Of a stretch of 64,000 nucleotides of DNA, positions 52,601 through 61,195 are shown piece after piece. The notes under the pieces are model-generated. The model saw only the letters and a list, made by a program, of their open reading frames with translations, did not search any database and was not told the DNA's origin. Source of the stretch: Leeuwenhoekiella sp. MAR_2009_132 (GTDB lineage Bacteria; Bacteroidota; Bacteroidia; Flavobacteriales; Flavobacteriaceae); the NCBI RefSeq assembly GCF_000687915.1, contig NZ_JHZY01000004.1, forward strand, positions 1,994,001 through 2,058,000, in the 5' to 3' direction. Both the position numbers and the translations under genes were made by a program. Within the stretch, counting starts at the first letter, position 1. The number at the start of each line of letters is the position of its first letter.

Positions 52601-53239
52601 TTAAAGATCTGAAGTTTGAAGTAAACGTGCTTGTTGAATAAGTTCTGCAAGACTGCTGGCATCTAATTTTTTAAGCAAACGAGTTTTATAGGTGCTTACC
52701 GTCTTTTCATTAATATCTAAAGATTCTGCAATGTCTTTATTGCGTTTTCCTGAAGATAATAGATTAAGAACTTCGGTCTCCCGTGTAGAAAGTTTTTTGT
52801 AACGATATGCAAGCGAATTGTTTTTAGAAGGGTCTGTATTTGACAACATTTCTACCAGTGCATTGTTTAAGTAAATACCGCCACGAGCCACTTGTATTAC
52901 GGCTTTTAAAACTGTAGCAGAATCTACAGTTTTGCCTACATAACCCATTGCGCCCGCCTTAATAGCGCTAAGTGCATACATTTCTTCGGGGTGTGTGCTA
53001 AAAATCATAATTTTTAATCCCGGAAAATTTCTACGCAATTCTTTAATGGCTGATAAACCTTGTAGATTAGGTAAATCAATCTCCATAATAACGAGATCAG
53101 GAACTTGATTTTCTAATGAGGCTGCCAGGTTGTTTCCATCAACAATTACATCTAAAATCTGGTGTTCTGTATTGCGTAAAATATGAGATAAACCATCTGT
53201 TATTATGGGATGGTGATCTGCTATTGTAAGTGTAATCAT
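52601..53239 (-). CDS. LuxR/NarL-type response regulator with Glu at the phospho-acceptor site
   Basis: 212 residues: receiver domain (about 1-120) and LuxR DNA-binding domain (about 145-207, LSTRETEVLNLLSSGKRNKDIAESL). In the receiver, the acceptor position four residues before the conserved Pro is Glu53 (VIMEIDLPNLQG), not Asp. The acidic pair at the N-terminus reads Asp8-His9. Lys102 in YVGKTVD is present. No histidine kinase is adjacent. The protein may be always active or controlled in another way. Convergent with dnaG, separated by 2 bases. Confidence 0.9.
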   Translation of the reverse strand: MITLTIADHHPIITDGLSHILRNTEHQILDVIVDGNNLAASLENQVPDLVIMEIDLPNLQGLSAIKELRRNFPGLKIMIFSTHPEEMYALSAIKAGAMGYVGKTVDSATVLKAVIQVARGGIYLNNALVEMLSNTDPSKNNSLAYRYKKLSTRETEVLNLLSSGKRNKDIAESLDINEKTVSTYKTRLLKKLDASSLAELIQQARLLQTSDL

Positions 53240-53335
53240 AAGATGGAAAAATTCTTCTAAACAGCTAAAATAGTATGATTTAATTGATCTGCAAATGCTT
53301 TTCGGTGTAAGAATAAATTTACAGGTTTAACGTCA

Positions 53336-54127
53336 TTATTCTTTCAAATTAGCCGGAATTTCACAAACAGGAATGGGTTCCATTTTATGTTTGTTAGCAT
53401 TATTATAGCGCTTATAAATCTCAAAAGCCTCTCTTTGACGTCCTTCAAAATCTGAAGCTGTATGCCCTTTCTCATCTTCAAGCATAGCCCACTCGAGCTC
53501 GTCATAACTTGCGCCTATTTGATCTTCATCACTACGATCATCTTGCCATAGCCCATCTGTAGGTTTAGCAACTTGTATGCTTTGAGGCACACCCAGAGCT
53601 TTAGCAAGTTCATATACTTCACTTTTCATAAGATTAGCAATAGGACTAAGATCTACTCCGCCATCGCCGTATTTTGTATAAAAGCCCACACCAAAATCTT
53701 CTACTTTATTACCAGTACCGGCAACCAGATATTTGTGAATACCTGCAAAGTAATATAACGTGCTCATACGCAAACGTGCTCTTGTATTTGCAAGGCTCAA
53801 TTCTAATTCTGGACTGGCTGAGATTTCAGGAAGTGCAGCTTTAAAAACTTCAAAAGTTTCGGTTAAATCTGTATTAACATCACTTACGTTTGCAAATCGC
53901 TTTTTTAATTGTGCAATATGCTCCTTACCTCGAGTTACATGAGCCGGTGGTTGATGTATAGGCATTTCAACACATAATGTACGTAATCCCGTTCTTGCGC
54001 AAAGTGAAGAAGTCACAGCACTATCAATACCGCCGCTAATACCTACTACAAATCCATTAATATTGGCATTAATGGCATACTCTTTTAGCCAGTTTACGAT
54101 GTGATCAATTACTTTTTCAGTTTGCAT
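53336..54127 (-). CDS. nadE: NH3-dependent NAD+ synthetase
   Basis: 263 residues; converts nicotinate adenine dinucleotide to NAD+. P-loop pyrophosphatase motif VVGISGGIDSAVTSSL at about 27-42; the acceptor-binding region GTGNKVEDFGVGFYTKYGDGGVDLSPI and KPTDGLWQDDRSDEDQIG are intact. No glutaminase domain, so it uses ammonia. Divergent from gldB with a 53-base gap. Confidence 0.95.
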   Translation of the reverse strand: MQTEKVIDHIVNWLKEYAINANINGFVVGISGGIDSAVTSSLCARTGLRTLCVEMPIHQPPAHVTRGKEHIAQLKKRFANVSDVNTDLTETFEVFKAALPEISASPELELSLANTRARLRMSTLYYFAGIHKYLVAGTGNKVEDFGVGFYTKYGDGGVDLSPIANLMKSEVYELAKALGVPQSIQVAKPTDGLWQDDRSDEDQIGASYDELEWAMLEDEKGHTASDFEGRQREAFEIYKRYNNANKHKMEPIPVCEIPANLKE

Positions 54128-54155
54128 AAGAAACAGATTTATTAGATGTAAATAC

Positions 54156-54163
54156 TACCTTTG
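54156..54163 (+). promoter_or_regulatory. Putative -7 box of gldB
   Basis: TACCTTTG matches TAnnTTTG, 17 bases before the gldB ATG. The -33 element is unclear. Confidence 0.5.
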
Positions 54164-54180
54164 CGGCGCAATTTTTTGTT

Positions 54181-55194
54181 ATGGTGAAATTACTAAATTT
54201 TAAAAAGTTTATTGGAGCGAAGGGGGCTATACTTGGTAGATTTAGCATTTTTTTAGGGCTTTTATTATTTTTAATTACCGCTTGTAAGAAAGATGCAAAA
54301 TTACCGGATGAAATTTCTAAAATAGCAATAGATGTCCAGGTAGATAGGTTTGATACCAGGTTTGCCAGTGTAGATTCTGCCGGTTTAAAAAACTTAATTG
54401 CTGAGTATCCCTATCTGTTTCCCACAGATTATCCTGATGGTTTTTGGGTGGCTAAAATTAAAGATACGATTCAACTTGAGCTAAATACAGAGGTTGCCAA
54501 AGCATTTCCTGACGTAGATACTTTAGAGCTTGAGTTAGAAAATCTTTTTAAACACATTAAATACTATTATCCAAAATTTACAGCTCCTGAAGTTGTCACC
54601 ATAACTTCAGATGTGTCTTATAAGATGCCGGTTATTTTAACAGATAGCTTGTTGCTTATAGGTCTAGATAATTATTTAGGTGCAGAACATCCTTTCTATA
54701 ATGGAATACAGCGTTTCTATACTCAAAATTTTAGAAAAGAGCAGATAGATGTAAACGTTGCAGATGCATTCGTATTAAAACTAATAAAGCATAAAGGTAA
54801 TCACAGGTTTCTTGATGAAATGATTTATCACGGAAAGCGACTGTATATGATTCAAGAGCTTTTGACCCTAAAACCGAAACACGAGATTATAGGTTATACT
54901 CAAGATCAGTATAACTGGGCTGAGGCAAATGAAGTTGATATCTGGAAATATTTTGTAGAAAATCAATTGCTTTTTGATACAGATAGTAAATTGTTAAGCC
55001 GCTTTATAAACCCTGCTCCATTTTCAAAGTTTTATCTTGATTTTGATAATGATAGTCCGCCTAGATTAGGGCGTTATATTGGCTGGCAAATAGTAAAGCG
55101 CTATATGGAGCGCAATACAATACCTTTGCAAATGCTTCCCGAAAAAAATACAGATGAGATTTTTGAGAAAGCAAATTATAAACCCCGTAATTAA
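54181..55194 (+). CDS. gldB: Gliding motility lipoprotein GldB
   Basis: 337 residues. Lipoprotein signal with lipobox LITAC, lipidated Cys near residue 35, then KKDAKLPDEISKIAIDVQVDRFD, a start I recognise from GldB proteins. GldB is needed for gliding in flavobacteria; its biochemical role is not known. gldC follows after 9 bases, as in other Bacteroidota. Confidence 0.92.
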   Translation: MVKLLNFKKFIGAKGAILGRFSIFLGLLLFLITACKKDAKLPDEISKIAIDVQVDRFDTRFASVDSAGLKNLIAEYPYLFPTDYPDGFWVAKIKDTIQLELNTEVAKAFPDVDTLELELENLFKHIKYYYPKFTAPEVVTITSDVSYKMPVILTDSLLLIGLDNYLGAEHPFYNGIQRFYTQNFRKEQIDVNVADAFVLKLIKHKGNHRFLDEMIYHGKRLYMIQELLTLKPKHEIIGYTQDQYNWAEANEVDIWKYFVENQLLFDTDSKLLSRFINPAPFSKFYLDFDNDSPPRLGRYIGWQIVKRYMERNTIPLQMLPEKNTDEIFEKANYKPRN

Positions 55195-55203
55195 TAACGG
55201 TTC

Positions 55204-55527
55204 ATGAAAACTGAAATTAGAATAAACGTAGAACTAGACGCAAATCGAGTACCTGAAAAAATATCGTGGAATGCTCCTGATGGTGGTGTTGCAAACGAAC
55301 CTGCTAAGGCTTTAATGCTTGCCTTGTGGGATGCAAAAACACAGGAGGCAGCTCGTATTGATTTATGGACAAAAGATATGCCTGTAGATGAGATGAAGGT
55401 ATTTTTTCATCAAACATTAGTGAGTATGGCTAAAACTTTTCAGCGTGCAACAGATGATGAGAAAATGTCTGCAACGATGATGGATTTCTGTGATTACTTC
55501 GCAGAAAAATTAGAATTGAAAAAATAA
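55204..55527 (+). CDS. gldC: Gliding motility protein GldC
   Basis: 107 residues, soluble, cytoplasmic. MKTEIRINVELDANRVPEKI and WNAPDGG are typical GldC. Its place directly after gldB confirms it. The next gene starts 2 bases beyond the stop. Confidence 0.92.
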   Translation: MKTEIRINVELDANRVPEKISWNAPDGGVANEPAKALMLALWDAKTQEAARIDLWTKDMPVDEMKVFFHQTLVSMAKTFQRATDDEKMSATMMDFCDYFAEKLELKK

Positions 55528-55529
55528 AT

Positions 55530-55895
55530 GTGAAACTCATATTTGTTTACAATGCCAACTCCGGGAAGCTAGATGGTTATTTGGATAGTCTGCATAAAGT
55601 ATTAAGTCCTAAAACTTATCCTTGTAGTCTTTGTGATATCACGTATGGAGTTTTAAAAATAAAACCGGAGTGGCAATCTTTTAAGGAGAATACAGATTTA
55701 GATTTAGAATTTTATCATTTAGATGAGTTCAAAAATAAATTTGGGCCCGAGGTATTTGCACGGTATGAGTATCCTCTAATTCTCGAAGAAAATAAGAGAA
55801 CATTGAGGGAGTTTATCTCAAAGGGTGAATTAGATAAATTAAAGAGCGAGAAAGAGCTTATAAGGTTAATTAATTTAAAGACTACTGGTCTTTAA
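55530..55895 (+). CDS. Uncharacterised 121-residue protein downstream of gldC
   Basis: GTG start at 55530, 2 bases after the gldC stop, so part of the gldBC operon. No membrane segment or signal. The N-terminus reads KLIFVYNANSGKLDGYLDSLH, followed by SPKTYPCSLCDITYG with a Cys-x2-Cys pair. I do not recognise the family. Its last 14 bases overlap the end of engB on the opposite strand. Confidence 0.75.
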   Translation: MKLIFVYNANSGKLDGYLDSLHKVLSPKTYPCSLCDITYGVLKIKPEWQSFKENTDLDLEFYHLDEFKNKFGPEVFARYEYPLILEENKRTLREFISKGELDKLKSEKELIRLINLKTTGL

Positions 55896-56490
55896 GCTGC
55901 TCGTTTATAGATCCTATATATTCTAGAATTTCTTCTTTACCTTCAGAATTAGAGGCGCTGCTTACAAAATAGTTGGGCATTTCTAACCAGGCACCCTCTA
56001 GTAAAGCCTGTTTGTAGTTTTCAATATTACGCTCCAGTGCTTTTGGTTTTAATTTGTCTGCTTTGGTAAATATAATAGAGAATGGTATCTGTTTTTCACC
56101 CATATACTCCATAAACTCTTTGTCTATAGGCTGAGGATCGTGTCTGCAATCTATAAGTACAAAAGCCGAAACTAACTGTTCACGTTCTTCAAAGTACTGC
56201 GTGATAAATTTCTGGAATTCTTTTTTAGCTTTTTTAGATACACGCGCATAACCATAACCGGGTAAATCAACTAAGTACCAGGAATCATTAATAACAAAAT
56301 GATTTATAAGCTGGGTTTTACCGGGTCTTCCAGACGTCTTTGCTAAATTTTTACGATCGGTAAGCATATTTATTAAGCTAGACTTACCTACGTTTGACCT
56401 ACCTATAAAAGCATACTCTGGCATTTTATTTTGTGGACATTTTGCCACGTTAGAGTTGCTTACAAGAAATTCAGCAGATTTAATTCGCAT
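55882..56490 (-). CDS. engB: Ribosome biogenesis GTP-binding protein EngB (YsxC/YihA)
   Basis: 202 residues, essential-type GTPase for 50S assembly. G1 GRSNVGKSSLIN near 30-41, G3 DLPGYGYARVSK, G4 TKADKL. It starts 9 bases downstream of the alpha/beta-hydrolase gene and shares its transcript. Its 3' end overlaps the convergent small gene by 14 bases. Confidence 0.95.
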   Translation of the reverse strand: MRIKSAEFLVSNSNVAKCPQNKMPEYAFIGRSNVGKSSLINMLTDRKNLAKTSGRPGKTQLINHFVINDSWYLVDLPGYGYARVSKKAKKEFQKFITQYFEEREQLVSAFVLIDCRHDPQPIDKEFMEYMGEKQIPFSIIFTKADKLKPKALERNIENYKQALLEGAWLEMPNYFVSSASNSEGKEEILEYIGSINEQLKDQ

Positions 56491-56499
56491 GGTCTGTTT

Positions 56500-57264
56500 T
56501 TAGTAATTGCGGTCTTTAAGCCACTGAGATAAAATCTCATTAAATTCAATTGGGCGCTCCATCATCGCTGCATGGCCACATTTATCTATCCAAAATAAAT
56601 CAGAATCTGGCAGTAGTTTATTAAAATCTTCTGCAACCTCTGGTGGTGTAACATTGTCATTACGACCCCATATTATACATGTAGGCGTGGTCATATGTGG
56701 TAAATCCTGAGCCATATTGTGACGTATTGCACTTTTTGCAATAGCTAAGGTTTTGATAAGCTTATTGCGATCATTTACAGTCTCGTAAACTTCATCTACA
56801 ATTTCTTTAGTAGCGACAGCGGGATCGTAAAATACATCTTCAGCTTTCTTCTTTATATATTCGTAATCTCCACGTTTAGGATAACTTTCTCCCATCGCAC
56901 TTTCATACAAACCAGAGCTGCCCGTAATTACTAATGCTTTAGTAGCTTCAGGATAAAGCTTTGTGTGTATAAGTCCTATATGACCACCTAAAGAATTACC
57001 TAGTAAGATAGGATCTTCATACCCTCTAAGTTTAATAAATTCATTTAAGTAGTTTGCAAATGTTTTAACCCCAGTCTTAATGAGGGGCATCGAGTATAAG
57101 GGCAATTCTGGAATTACAATTTTGTAACCAAGCTTTGAAAAATGTTCAGTGACTTCATCAAAATTGCTTAGCCCGCCCATTAGTCCGTGAAGAATAATTA
57201 TAGGGGTTCCTTCGCCTGCTTCTAGGTAGGTGAATTTTCCCTCGGTTTTTAATTGGTGCTTCAT
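56500..57264 (-). CDS. Alpha/beta hydrolase
   Basis: 254 residues from the ATG at 57264. The frame is open to 57366, but a -7 box at 57290-57297 lies inside that extension. Family marks: IIILHGLMGGLSNFDE (oxyanion region), nucleophile in LLGNSLGGHIGL, acid in IIWGRNDNVTPPEV, and His in CGHAAMMERP. No signal peptide. Substrate unknown. engB follows after 9 bases. Confidence 0.9.
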   Translation of the reverse strand: MKHQLKTEGKFTYLEAGEGTPIIILHGLMGGLSNFDEVTEHFSKLGYKIVIPELPLYSMPLIKTGVKTFANYLNEFIKLRGYEDPILLGNSLGGHIGLIHTKLYPEATKALVITGSSGLYESAMGESYPKRGDYEYIKKKAEDVFYDPAVATKEIVDEVYETVNDRNKLIKTLAIAKSAIRHNMAQDLPHMTTPTCIIWGRNDNVTPPEVAEDFNKLLPDSDLFWIDKCGHAAMMERPIEFNEILSQWLKDRNY

Positions 57265-57289
57265 AATTGGTCGGCAAGAGGCTTTCGCA

Positions 57290-57297
57290 CAAATATA
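57290..57297 (-). promoter_or_regulatory. Putative -7 box of the hydrolase-engB operon
   Basis: Read on the minus strand this is TATATTTG, a full consensus match, with a TTTG at 57318-57315 (17-base gap). It fixes the ATG at 57264 as the hydrolase start. Confidence 0.6.
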
Positions 57298-57422
57298 GAC
57301 AATTAGACTAAAATCAAAATTTAAAAATAAAGGGATTGTAGAAGTATGTCTAGTGTTTATCAACAATGAGTTTGCTAACAGGGATATAGCCTACTGTTAA
57401 GATTTTAGCAATAGTCAACAAG

Positions 57423-57468
57423 TGGGTAGACTTATTAACAAAGTGGTAGATTGTGGGAGATTGTGGTA
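57423..57468 (+). promoter_or_regulatory. MraZ-box direct repeats
   Basis: TGGTA (57444), TGGGA (57454) and TGGTA (57464) recur every 10 bases, with an extra TGGGT at 57423. MraZ is known to bind TGGGN repeats spaced by 5 bases upstream of its own operon. They lie just upstream of the -7 box at 57479, where bound MraZ would repress. Confidence 0.75.
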
Positions 57469-57478
57469 ATAAATTCTA

Positions 57479-57486
57479 TATATTTG
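57479..57486 (+). promoter_or_regulatory. -7 box of the mraZ operon
   Basis: TATATTTG, a full match, 31 bases before the mraZ start. The MraZ boxes overlap the expected -33 position. Confidence 0.65.
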
Positions 57487-57516
57487 AAGTTGTAACAATT
57501 AAAACCTACAGTATTA

Positions 57517-57990
57517 GTGCTCAGCCTAATAGGGACATATGAATGTAAAGTTGATGCTAAAGGACGTCTTATGATGCCTTCTGCGTTAAAAAAACAGCTT
57601 GCAAAAGAGTTGCAGGAGGGCTTTGTAATAAAGCGTTCGGTTTTTAACTCATGTCTCGAGTTGTGGCCTATGTCTGAATGGGAAGTAATGATGAAAAAGC
57701 TTAACGGTCTTAATCGTTTTGTTAAAAAGAATGTAGAGTTTATAAGAAGATTTACTGCGGGAGTAAAGCTTATTGAAGCAGATGCCGCGGGTAGATTGCT
57801 TATTCCTAAAGACTTGATTTCGTTTGCTTCAATTTCAAAAGATATTGTGTTAACCTCAGGAGGTAATATAATTGAGATTTGGGATTTAGTAGCTTATGAA
57901 GTGGCTGTAAGTGATAATGATGGTGATTTTGCCATGCTTGCAGAACAAGTCATGGGAGATCAAAATGATATAGTAGATGAGTTATCATAA
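57517..57990 (+). CDS. mraZ: Transcriptional regulator MraZ
   Basis: 157 residues, two SpoVT/AbrB-like halves: IGTYECKVDAKGRLMMPSALK at 5-25 and GVKLIEADAAGRLLIPKDL near 87-105. Each contains the DxxGR motif. Represses the division and cell-wall operon it heads. GTG start at 57517. It overlaps rsmH by 14 bases. Confidence 0.95.
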   Translation: MLSLIGTYECKVDAKGRLMMPSALKKQLAKELQEGFVIKRSVFNSCLELWPMSEWEVMMKKLNGLNRFVKKNVEFIRRFTAGVKLIEADAAGRLLIPKDLISFASISKDIVLTSGGNIIEIWDLVAYEVAVSDNDGDFAMLAEQVMGDQNDIVDELS

Positions 57991-58873
57991 TCCAGTATTA
58001 TTAAAAGAGACAGTAGATGGCCTGGCTATAAAGCCAGATGGTATCTATGTCGATGTGACATTTGGTGGTGGTGGTCACTCAAAAGAGATTTTAAGTCGTC
58101 TTGGTGAAAACGGGAAATTATTTGCTTTTGATCAGGATGTTGACGCTCTAGAGAATAAAATAGAAGATCCAAGATTTACTTTAATTCACGAAAATTTTCG
58201 ATTTGCAAAACGCTTTTTAAGATTTTACGGTGCGGCTAAGGTAGATGGTATATTGGGTGATTTTGGTGTTTCTTCTCACCAATTTGATGTTGCAGAGCGT
58301 GGTTTTTCAACGCGTTTTGATGCTGAGTTGGATATGAGAATGAACCAGAAGAGTAAGCTCTCTGCTTATCATGTGGTAAATGAATATGCTGAAGAGGATT
58401 TGAGTAGAGTTTTATTGCAGTATGGTGAGTTAAGAAGTGCTCCTAAAATAGCACGTACACTTAGTTCTGCGCGTAAAGATGCACCTATTAAAACTACGGA
58501 AGCTTTAAAGAGTGCGTTAAAACCATATTTGCCACTTAATAGAGAGAATAAGGTTTTGGCTCAGGTGTATCAGGCAATTCGTATAGAAGTAAATCAGGAA
58601 ATCGAAGCGTTAAAAGAGTTTTTAAGTCAGACTGAAGAGCTTCTTAAGCCTGGCGGAAGACTTAGTCTTATTTCGTATCACTCTTTAGAAGACAGGTTGG
58701 TGAAGCGTTACATTCGTAATGGATTGTTTGAGGGTGAGCCCGAGAAAGACATGTTTGGCAATTTTACAGTGCCTTTTAAAAAAGTAGGAGGTCTTATTGT
58801 TCCTGGTAAAGCTGAGATTAAAGAAAATAATAGAGCACGTAGTGCGAAGTTGCGTATAGCTGAAAAAGTATAG
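57977..58873 (+). CDS. rsmH: 16S rRNA (cytosine(1402)-N4)-methyltransferase
   Basis: 298 residues. SAM-binding motif DVTFGGGGHSKEILSRL near 26-42, DGILGDFGVSSHQFD, GGRLSLISYHSLEDRLVK and NNRARSAKLRIAEKV at the end. Second gene of the cluster, translationally coupled to mraZ. Confidence 0.96.
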   Translation: MSYHNPVLLKETVDGLAIKPDGIYVDVTFGGGGHSKEILSRLGENGKLFAFDQDVDALENKIEDPRFTLIHENFRFAKRFLRFYGAAKVDGILGDFGVSSHQFDVAERGFSTRFDAELDMRMNQKSKLSAYHVVNEYAEEDLSRVLLQYGELRSAPKIARTLSSARKDAPIKTTEALKSALKPYLPLNRENKVLAQVYQAIRIEVNQEIEALKEFLSQTEELLKPGGRLSLISYHSLEDRLVKRYIRNGLFEGEPEKDMFGNFTVPFKKVGGLIVPGKAEIKENNRARSAKLRIAEKV

Positions 58874-58879
58874 AGCATT

Positions 58880-59197
58880 TTGAAGCAAGGTATTTACAAC
58901 ATATTAAAAGGTAAGTTTCTTTTTAGCGATGATGCGATGAAGAACTGGCGTATGATCATATTCCTGTCATTTCTGGCAATTATTATGATTGGCAGTTCGC
59001 ATCGTGCAGATAAAAAAGTACACGAGATATCACGCCTGAGTGCAGAGGTAAAAGAATTGCATAGTGAGTTTGTAGATGCTCGATTAGAAGCGCGCAGATC
59101 TAAAATGGAAAGTGTGGTGACACGTAAAGTGTCTGATAGAGGGCTGGCACCATCAATGACGCCGCCTAAAAAAATTAATGTAACAAAAGCACCTTAA
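58880..59197 (+). CDS. ftsL: FtsL-like division protein
   Basis: 105 residues, TTG start at 58880. Short cytoplasmic N-terminus, one membrane segment (MIIFLSFLAIIMIGSSH), then a heptad-like periplasmic part (EISRLSAEVKELHSEF). The sequence is poorly conserved; identity rests on size, topology and place between rsmH and ftsI. Confidence 0.82.
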   Translation: MKQGIYNILKGKFLFSDDAMKNWRMIIFLSFLAIIMIGSSHRADKKVHEISRLSAEVKELHSEFVDARLEARRSKMESVVTRKVSDRGLAPSMTPPKKINVTKAP

Positions 59198-59203
59198 GTT
59201 CTA

Positions 59204-61195
59204 ATGGCGACTAGCGAAAAGAACATATTAAACCGGATGTATTTAGTGGCAGGAGCTATGTTTCTCTTTGCCTTTTTTGTTGCGTTTAAACTTATTAATA
59301 TTCAAGTTTCTGAAGGTGATAAGTACAAAGCTTTAGCTGAAGCTCGTACAGAGCGCATGTTTACTATTCCTGCAAATAGAGGTAACCTGTACGCTGGTGA
59401 TGGTAGTTTGTTGGCAACTTCGGTTCCTAAGTATGATATCCGTTTTGATGCATTGGCACCCACGCAGGCAGATTTTGAAGAACATGTACAGGGTCTTGCA
59501 AAAGGCTTGTCTGCAGAATTGGGTAAACCGGTTGAGCATTATATAAGCACGTTACGTAAAGCGCGTGTTAATAAAAACAGATACTTATTATTAGCGAGAA
59601 ACCTGGGATATTCAAAATATTTAGCAGTAAAAAAATTGCCGTTGTTTAACAAGGGTCCTTATAAAGGCGGTATCATAACTGAGCAGCGTACTGTAAGAGA
59701 ACATCCATTAGATAAAATTGCCGAGCGTACTATAGGCTACGATCGTTTAACCGAATATGGCAGATACAGTGAAGCAGGTCTTGAAGGTGCTTTTGGGACA
59801 TATTTAAGAGGGAAAGAGGGTAAGCGTTTAAAGCAGCGTATTGCTAAAGGACAATGGAAACCTATAGGTGATGATAACATTGTAGAGCCACAAGATGGTT
59901 ATGATGTAATCTCTACAATAGATGTAAACATTCAGGATATTGCACATCATGCTTTGCTAGAATCTTTAGAGAAGTTTCAGGCAGATCACGGTTGTGTTGT
60001 AGTAATGGAAACGAAGACGGGAGAGGTGAAGGCGATTTCTAATCTGGGTCGTATGGAACATGGCGGCTATTATGAAGATCGTAATTATGCGGTGTACGAG
60101 TCTGCAGAACCGGGATCGACTTTTAAGTTGATGTCTATGGTGGCTGCTTTAGAAGATAAAGTAATAGATAGTAGCGATGTAGTAGATACTGAGAATGGTC
60201 GCGTTAAATTTTACAACCGTACGGTTTATGATTCGCATTGGGGAGGTTATGGTAAAATAAGTGCCGCTAAAGCATTTGAACTTTCTTCAAATACAGCATT
60301 TGCAAAAATGATTAATGAAAATTATAAAGACGACCCTAAGCGTTTTCTTAAGCGTCTTTATAATATGGGTCTTAATGATAAATTAGGATTAGAGATAAAA
60401 GGAGAAGGAGCGCCACGGTTCCCATATCCGGGTGATGCAAACTGGTACGGGACAACATTACCCTGGATGGCTTTTGGTTATGGAGTTTCATTAACGCCGC
60501 TTCAAACACTTACATTTTATAATGCCATTGCTAATAATGGTGAGATGGTAAAACCCCGTTTTATTAAAGAGATAAAAAAATGGGATGTTTCAGTAGAGAA
60601 ATTTGAAAAACAGGTAATTAATCCGGCGATTTGTTCACAGACCACTATTAATAAGGTAAAAGATATGATGCTGCACGTGGTAGAGCGCGGTACAGCAAGT
60701 AACATCTATTCTAAAGATTTTTCTATGGCCGGCAAAACAGGAACGTGCCAGACAGAATACTGGTTAGAAGAGGGTAAATACATAGCTTCATTTGCAGGTT
60801 ATTTCCCGGCAGATGATCCTAAGTACTCCTGTATTGTGGTTATTCACAAACCTAAAAAGAGTTTAGGGTATTACGGAAATATTGTTTCGGCACCTGTATT
60901 TAGAAAAATCGCTCAAAAGATTTATAGTGATACCCCCATAAGTGATGAGGTGAGATTAGCCGAAACAAATACAAAACCTGTAGTTTCTGATTATGAAGGA
61001 TATTACAAAATGTCGCAAAACAAAGCGCAAACCATACCTAATGTTAAAGGTATGAGCGGGATGGATGCAGTATCTATTCTTGAGAATCTAGGATTGCAAG
61101 TAGAATATAGAGGTAACGGTAAAGTGAGAGAACAATCTTTAAAAGCCGGACAAAAACTGAGTAAGAACCAAAAAATCATTTTACAGCTGTCGTGA
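59204..61195 (+). CDS. ftsI: Penicillin-binding protein (FtsI/PBP2x-type transpeptidase) with PASTA domain
   Basis: 663 residues, 6 bases after ftsL. Membrane anchor at about 11-32, dimerisation domain, then the transpeptidase domain with SxxK in EPGSTFKLMS, SxN in ELSSNTAFAK, and KTG in AGKTGTCQTEYW. One C-terminal PASTA domain (about 610-663, NVKGMSGMDAVSILENLGL). Makes septal peptidoglycan. murE overlaps its stop by 4 bases. Confidence 0.94.
   Translation: MATSEKNILNRMYLVAGAMFLFAFFVAFKLINIQVSEGDKYKALAEARTERMFTIPANRGNLYAGDGSLLATSVPKYDIRFDALAPTQADFEEHVQGLAKGLSAELGKPVEHYISTLRKARVNKNRYLLLARNLGYSKYLAVKKLPLFNKGPYKGGIITEQRTVREHPLDKIAERTIGYDRLTEYGRYSEAGLEGAFGTYLRGKEGKRLKQRIAKGQWKPIGDDNIVEPQDGYDVISTIDVNIQDIAHHALLESLEKFQADHGCVVVMETKTGEVKAISNLGRMEHGGYYEDRNYAVYESAEPGSTFKLMSMVAALEDKVIDSSDVVDTENGRVKFYNRTVYDSHWGGYGKISAAKAFELSSNTAFAKMINENYKDDPKRFLKRLYNMGLNDKLGLEIKGEGAPRFPYPGDANWYGTTLPWMAFGYGVSLTPLQTLTFYNAIANNGEMVKPRFIKEIKKWDVSVEKFEKQVINPAICSQTTINKVKDMMLHVVERGTASNIYSKDFSMAGKTGTCQTEYWLEEGKYIASFAGYFPADDPKYSCIVVIHKPKKSLGYYGNIVSAPVFRKIAQKIYSDTPISDEVRLAETNTKPVVSDYEGYYKMSQNKAQTIPNVKGMSGMDAVSILENLGLQVEYRGNGKVREQSLKAGQKLSKNQKIILQLS

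Noticed and set aside
57265..57366. Upstream extension of the alpha/beta hydrolase
   Set aside because: Contains the likely promoter and has no family similarity.
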